A stretch of 7,380 nucleotides of DNA from Oscillibacter sp. (GTDB lineage: Bacteria > Bacillota > Clostridia > Oscillospirales > Oscillospiraceae): assembly GCA_024404295.1 (NCBI GenBank), contig JAKSQE010000061.1, forward strand, positions 1-7,380, written 5' to 3'. Position 1 is the stretch's first letter. The number at the start of each line of letters is the position of its first letter. Below are positions 5,962-7,380 of the stretch, in pieces. The translations under genes and the position numbers were made by a program. The notes under the pieces are model-generated. The model saw only the letters and a list, made by a program, of their open reading frames with translations, was not told the origin of the DNA and did not search any database.

Positions 5962-6585
5962 TCAAAGAACCTTAATAAGCAGTAAATACCCCTCTTTCAT
6001 GGTGAGTTCTGCGGTTTTCCCGGGCAATACTTCATTGCTGACGCCGTAAGCATATTCACAAGTAATCTCTGCGTTTTCCAGAGGATACTTGGCATTTTGA
6101 ATGGTGACACCTTTGGCAGTACCGGAAATGTTCAGTAAGGAGAAGAAGGGGTAACGACATTCCACTTGCGCAGGGTGAGATGGAGAGAGAATCAGCAGTT
6201 CGGAATAATCGTCCAGAGCCATAGCAGTGGCGCCTTGCGCCTCCAAGTACAGCAGTAGGGAAACGTTGCCAAGCGTGTGATCCAGACGACCGCCGATCGC
6301 ACCGATCAACAAAAAGTCGGTAAAGCCTCTGGAAAGAGCGGCTTTAACGGCATACGTCGAGTCCGTATCATCTTTGATAACGGGGAGGACGATGGTCTCG
6401 ATATCTAAACATGGATTTTCGTGAGAATCAAAATCGCCAATGATCAGATCAGGCGTGATCCCCAATCCATCACGATGCTTTAACCCGCTGTCACAGCAGA
6501 TATAAAAGTCGTCGGGACGCAAATAGCCGCAAATGCGGTCATAGTCCATGATATCGGCTCCACCGATGATAACGCACCGTCTCAT
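5962..6585 (-). CDS. thiN: Thiamine pyrophosphokinase
   Basis: Transfers pyrophosphate from ATP to thiamine, giving thiamine diphosphate (cofactor of transketolase, pyruvate-converting enzymes and others) in the cytoplasm. The 207-residue protein has the family marks in order: an N-terminal VIIGGAD (5-11), a CCDSG turn (30-34), PDLIIGDFDS with metal- and nucleotide-binding acidic residues (45-54), KDDTDSTYA (71-79), and the GGRLDHTLGN thiamine-site motif (98-107). Start choice: GGAGG at 6591-6595 lies 5 nt before ATG 6585. The upstream ATGs at 6597 and 6636 overlap that site or lack one; 6636 also lies at about the predicted transcription start. The gene has its own promoter and no visible TPP riboswitch. 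In many Firmicutes it sits near rpe/rsgA; that context is not visible here. Confidence 0.95.
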   Translation of the reverse strand: MRRCVIIGGADIMDYDRICGYLRPDDFYICCDSGLKHRDGLGITPDLIIGDFDSHENPCLDIETIVLPVIKDDTDSTYAVKAALSRGFTDFLLIGAIGGRLDHTLGNVSLLLYLEAQGATAMALDDYSELLILSPSHPAQVECRYPFFSLLNISGTAKGVTIQNAKYPLENAEITCEYAYGVSNEVLPGKTAELTMKEGYLLLIKVL

Positions 6586-6610
6586 AGTTTCCTCCATGCC
6601 GTAAAAATAA

Positions 6611-6634
6611 GTGCATTCGTAGTTGGTAATGCAC
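6611..6634 (-). other. Hairpin at the predicted 5' end of the thiN transcript
   Basis: GTGCATT and AATGCAC (7 bp, perfect; 6628-6634 and 6611-6617) enclose a 10-nt loop. The stem starts about where transcription from the promoter at 6640-6668 should begin, and it is followed on the transcript by TTATTTTT. A 5'-terminal stem may protect mRNA from decay; the U-rich tail also allows weak attenuation. Neither role is shown. Confidence 0.5.
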
Positions 6635-6639
6635 ATGGC

Positions 6640-6668
6640 ATTATATCAAATGGAAAGAGAAAAAACAA
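6640..6668 (-). promoter_or_regulatory. Promoter for thiN
   Basis: Minus strand: a perfect TATAAT (-10, 6645-6640) with TTGTTT (-35, 6668-6663) 17 nt upstream. The -35 box matches consensus at only three of six positions. The expected start is near 6634, giving a leader of about 50 nt before the thiN start codon. Confidence 0.65.
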
Positions 6669-6688
6669 GAAAACCAGATGGGAAACAG

Positions 6689-6717
6689 TTGTAAAAACGA
6701 GATTACTGATGTATAAT
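6689..6717 (+). promoter_or_regulatory. Promoter for the small membrane protein gene
   Basis: TTGTAA (-35, 6689-6694), a 17-nt spacer and a perfect TATAAT (-10, 6712-6717). Transcription should start around 6724, some 27 nt before the ATG at 6751. It is back to back with the thiN promoter, with about 20 nt between the two -35 boxes. Confidence 0.75.
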
Positions 6718-6750
6718 AAATCTATCTAATCCACACAGGAGGAATGAACG

Positions 6751-6930
6751 ATGGGAAAGACCGCTCGTTTTGTAATGAAGATGGTGGCAGCCGGTTTGGC
6801 ACTGGCAGCGTTGATTTGCCTGATCGTGGGCAGCTGGTGCGACATTGCCGAGGCAATCGAAGCACGGAAGGAGCGCCGTTTGCGGGCCAAGGAAAGCGCT
6901 GATTACGCAGACGAAGAATTGTATCTTTGA
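6751..6930 (+). CDS. Small single-span membrane protein, unknown function (59 aa)
   Basis: Not recognised as a named family. The 59-residue product has a short basic N-terminus (MGKTARFVMK), one hydrophobic span at about residues 11-28 (VAAGLALAALICLIVGS and flanks), then a strongly charged tail: a helical stretch rich in Glu, Arg and Lys (about 33-50) ending in an acidic, tyrosine-containing DYADEELYL. The positive-inside rule is ambiguous because both flanks carry basic residues. There is no lipobox, so the segment could be an anchor or an uncleaved signal. The gene is well supported: promoter at 6689-6717, AGGAGGA at 6737-6743 with 7-nt spacing, and a strong terminator right after the stop. 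The ATG at 6744 is in another frame and adjoins the ribosome-binding site, so it was rejected. It is monocistronic, divergent from thiN and convergent with the oadA-like gene, so context says little about function. Confidence 0.82.
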   Translation: MGKTARFVMKMVAAGLALAALICLIVGSWCDIAEAIEARKERRLRAKESADYADEELYL

Positions 6931-6945
6931 TCATTAAATCCAATG

Positions 6946-6978
6946 AATCCCGTGAGCGGATGGCTCACGGGATTTTTT
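6946..6978 (+). terminator. Intrinsic terminator of the small membrane protein gene
   Basis: A perfect 12-bp stem (AATCCCGTGAGC, 6946-6957, with its complement at 6963-6974) closes a 5-nt loop and merges into six T (6973-6978). It lies 15 nt beyond the TGA stop of the 59-residue gene. Confidence 0.92.
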
Positions 6979-6988
6979 GCGTCATGGT

Positions 6989-7029
6989 AAAAAGAAAATA
7001 GAAGGGATGGCTCATTGAGTCATCCCTTC
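6989..7029 (-). terminator. Intrinsic terminator of the oadA-like gene
   Basis: On the minus strand GAAGGGATG (7029-7021) pairs with CATCCCTTC (7009-7001). The stem continues past one A-C mismatch by three more pairs to an AAT loop. It is followed by TATTTTCTTTTT. It begins 6 nt after the stop codon of the oadA-like gene, and together with the plus-strand terminator separates two convergent genes. Confidence 0.85.
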
Positions 7030-7035
7030 CTTGTA

Positions 7036-7380
7036 TTAACCCTTAAATTCCACGTACAGTTCGCGGACTGCATTGGGATCTGCCTTAGGTGCCTCCGCTT
7101 TGGGAGCTTCCTTAGGGCCGTCACGCCAAGCCAGGAACTTGGGAGCGACCTGAGGGAACAGAGCCAGAGACAGAACGTCCTCCTCGGACTTTGCGATATC
7201 AGCAAATTCCGACTTGTACTTTTCCAATTCGGGAGCAATGTTATCGGCAGGACGGCAGGTGATCACATCCTCGGGAGCGATACCGGCCATGGCACGAACT
7301 TCCTCATTGACTTCTCCGGGCAATGCACCGTATTCACCACGCAGCAGACCCTTAGACTCCTTGGGGAAAGTCTTGTATTT
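7036..7380 (-). CDS. Oxaloacetate decarboxylase alpha / pyruvate carboxylase B-type subunit, C-terminal part
   Basis: Only the last 114 residues are in the window; the frame is open through the right edge, beginning KYKTFPKESKGLLRGEYGALPGEVNEEV. This is the conserved carboxylase domain (PYC_OADA type), recognisable by the LLRGEYGALPGEVNEEVRAMAGI stretch (11-33 of the visible part) and the EDVLSLALFPQVAPKFLAWRDG segment (68-89). Such subunits transfer carboxyl groups between oxaloacetate or pyruvate and biotin. After that come an Ala/Pro/Lys-rich linker (KEAPKAEAPKA) and a short end, RELYVEFKG. There is no biotinyl domain with its MKM motif, so the biotin carrier should be a separate protein, as in several anaerobes with Na+-pumping decarboxylases. 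Upstream partner genes lie outside the window. The exact keto-acid substrate cannot be decided from this fragment. Confidence 0.85.
   Translation of the reverse strand, partial: KYKTFPKESKGLLRGEYGALPGEVNEEVRAMAGIAPEDVITCRPADNIAPELEKYKSEFADIAKSEEDVLSLALFPQVAPKFLAWRDGPKEAPKAEAPKADPNAVRELYVEFKG

Noticed and set aside
5810..6049. A 79-codon plus-strand open frame across the thiN-xpt gap
   Set aside because: It overlaps the xpt promoter and the thiN 3' end, has no ribosome-binding site before its start and no recognisable content.
6586..6720. A TPP riboswitch upstream of thiN
   Set aside because: The conserved CUGAGA and ACCUGA-type segments are absent from the short leader; only a simple hairpin is present.
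1..7380. CRISPR array, insertion sequence, defence system or tRNA gene
   Set aside because: No regularly spaced repeats, transposase-like frame, terminal inverted repeats or tRNA cloverleaf were found on either strand.

Overview
The window looks like a piece of chromosome from a low-GC-phylum anaerobe (Firmicutes/Bacillota, most likely class Clostridia, Oscillospiraceae-like). The basis is the strong AGGAGG ribosome-binding sites, sigma-A-type promoters with 17-nt spacers, a guanine-type riboswitch ahead of xpt, a separate thiN-type thiamine pyrophosphokinase, and an oxaloacetate decarboxylase alpha-type subunit with no C-terminal biotin domain. The genus cannot be fixed from the sequence alone.

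Layout. Almost everything is on the minus strand and reads right to left. (1) 7380-7036: the last 114 residues of a decarboxylase/carboxyltransferase alpha subunit (oadA-like), ending in its own terminator. (2) 6751-6930, plus strand: a 59-residue single-span membrane protein of unknown function, with a clear promoter and a perfect terminator. It is convergent with (1) and divergent from (3). (3) 6585-5962: thiamine pyrophosphokinase with its own promoter and a hairpin at the predicted 5' end of its mRNA. (4) About 5846 to 1: a promoter, a guanine-class riboswitch with a terminator, then xanthine phosphoribosyltransferase (xpt), a BMP-family nucleoside-binding lipoprotein, a double-NBD ABC ATPase and two membrane permeases. 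The second permease runs off the left edge within a few residues of its expected end.

How the genes work together. The xpt-to-permease block reads as one purine-salvage regulon. A lipoprotein receptor, an ATPase and two permeases (the NupNOPQ / BmpA-NupABC type of nucleoside importer) bring in purine nucleosides, and Xpt converts xanthine to XMP with PRPP. No promoter or terminator is visible between xpt and the lipoprotein gene (59 nt apart), so the guanine riboswitch probably controls the importer as well as xpt. No nucleoside phosphorylase or hydrolase is in the window; it would have to be encoded elsewhere if nucleosides are the substrate.

Points worth a second look. The xpt leader carries three copies of the octamer TATTTGCC (transcript sense) and three U6 tracts, arranged so that the terminator's 5' arm could pair with several earlier segments. 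The aptamer has a canonical J2/3 core but unusual L2 and L3 loops. Two strong stem-loops sit between the lipoprotein gene and the ATPase gene. The rest of the window is ordinary housekeeping content; I did not find a defence system, mobile element or CRISPR array.
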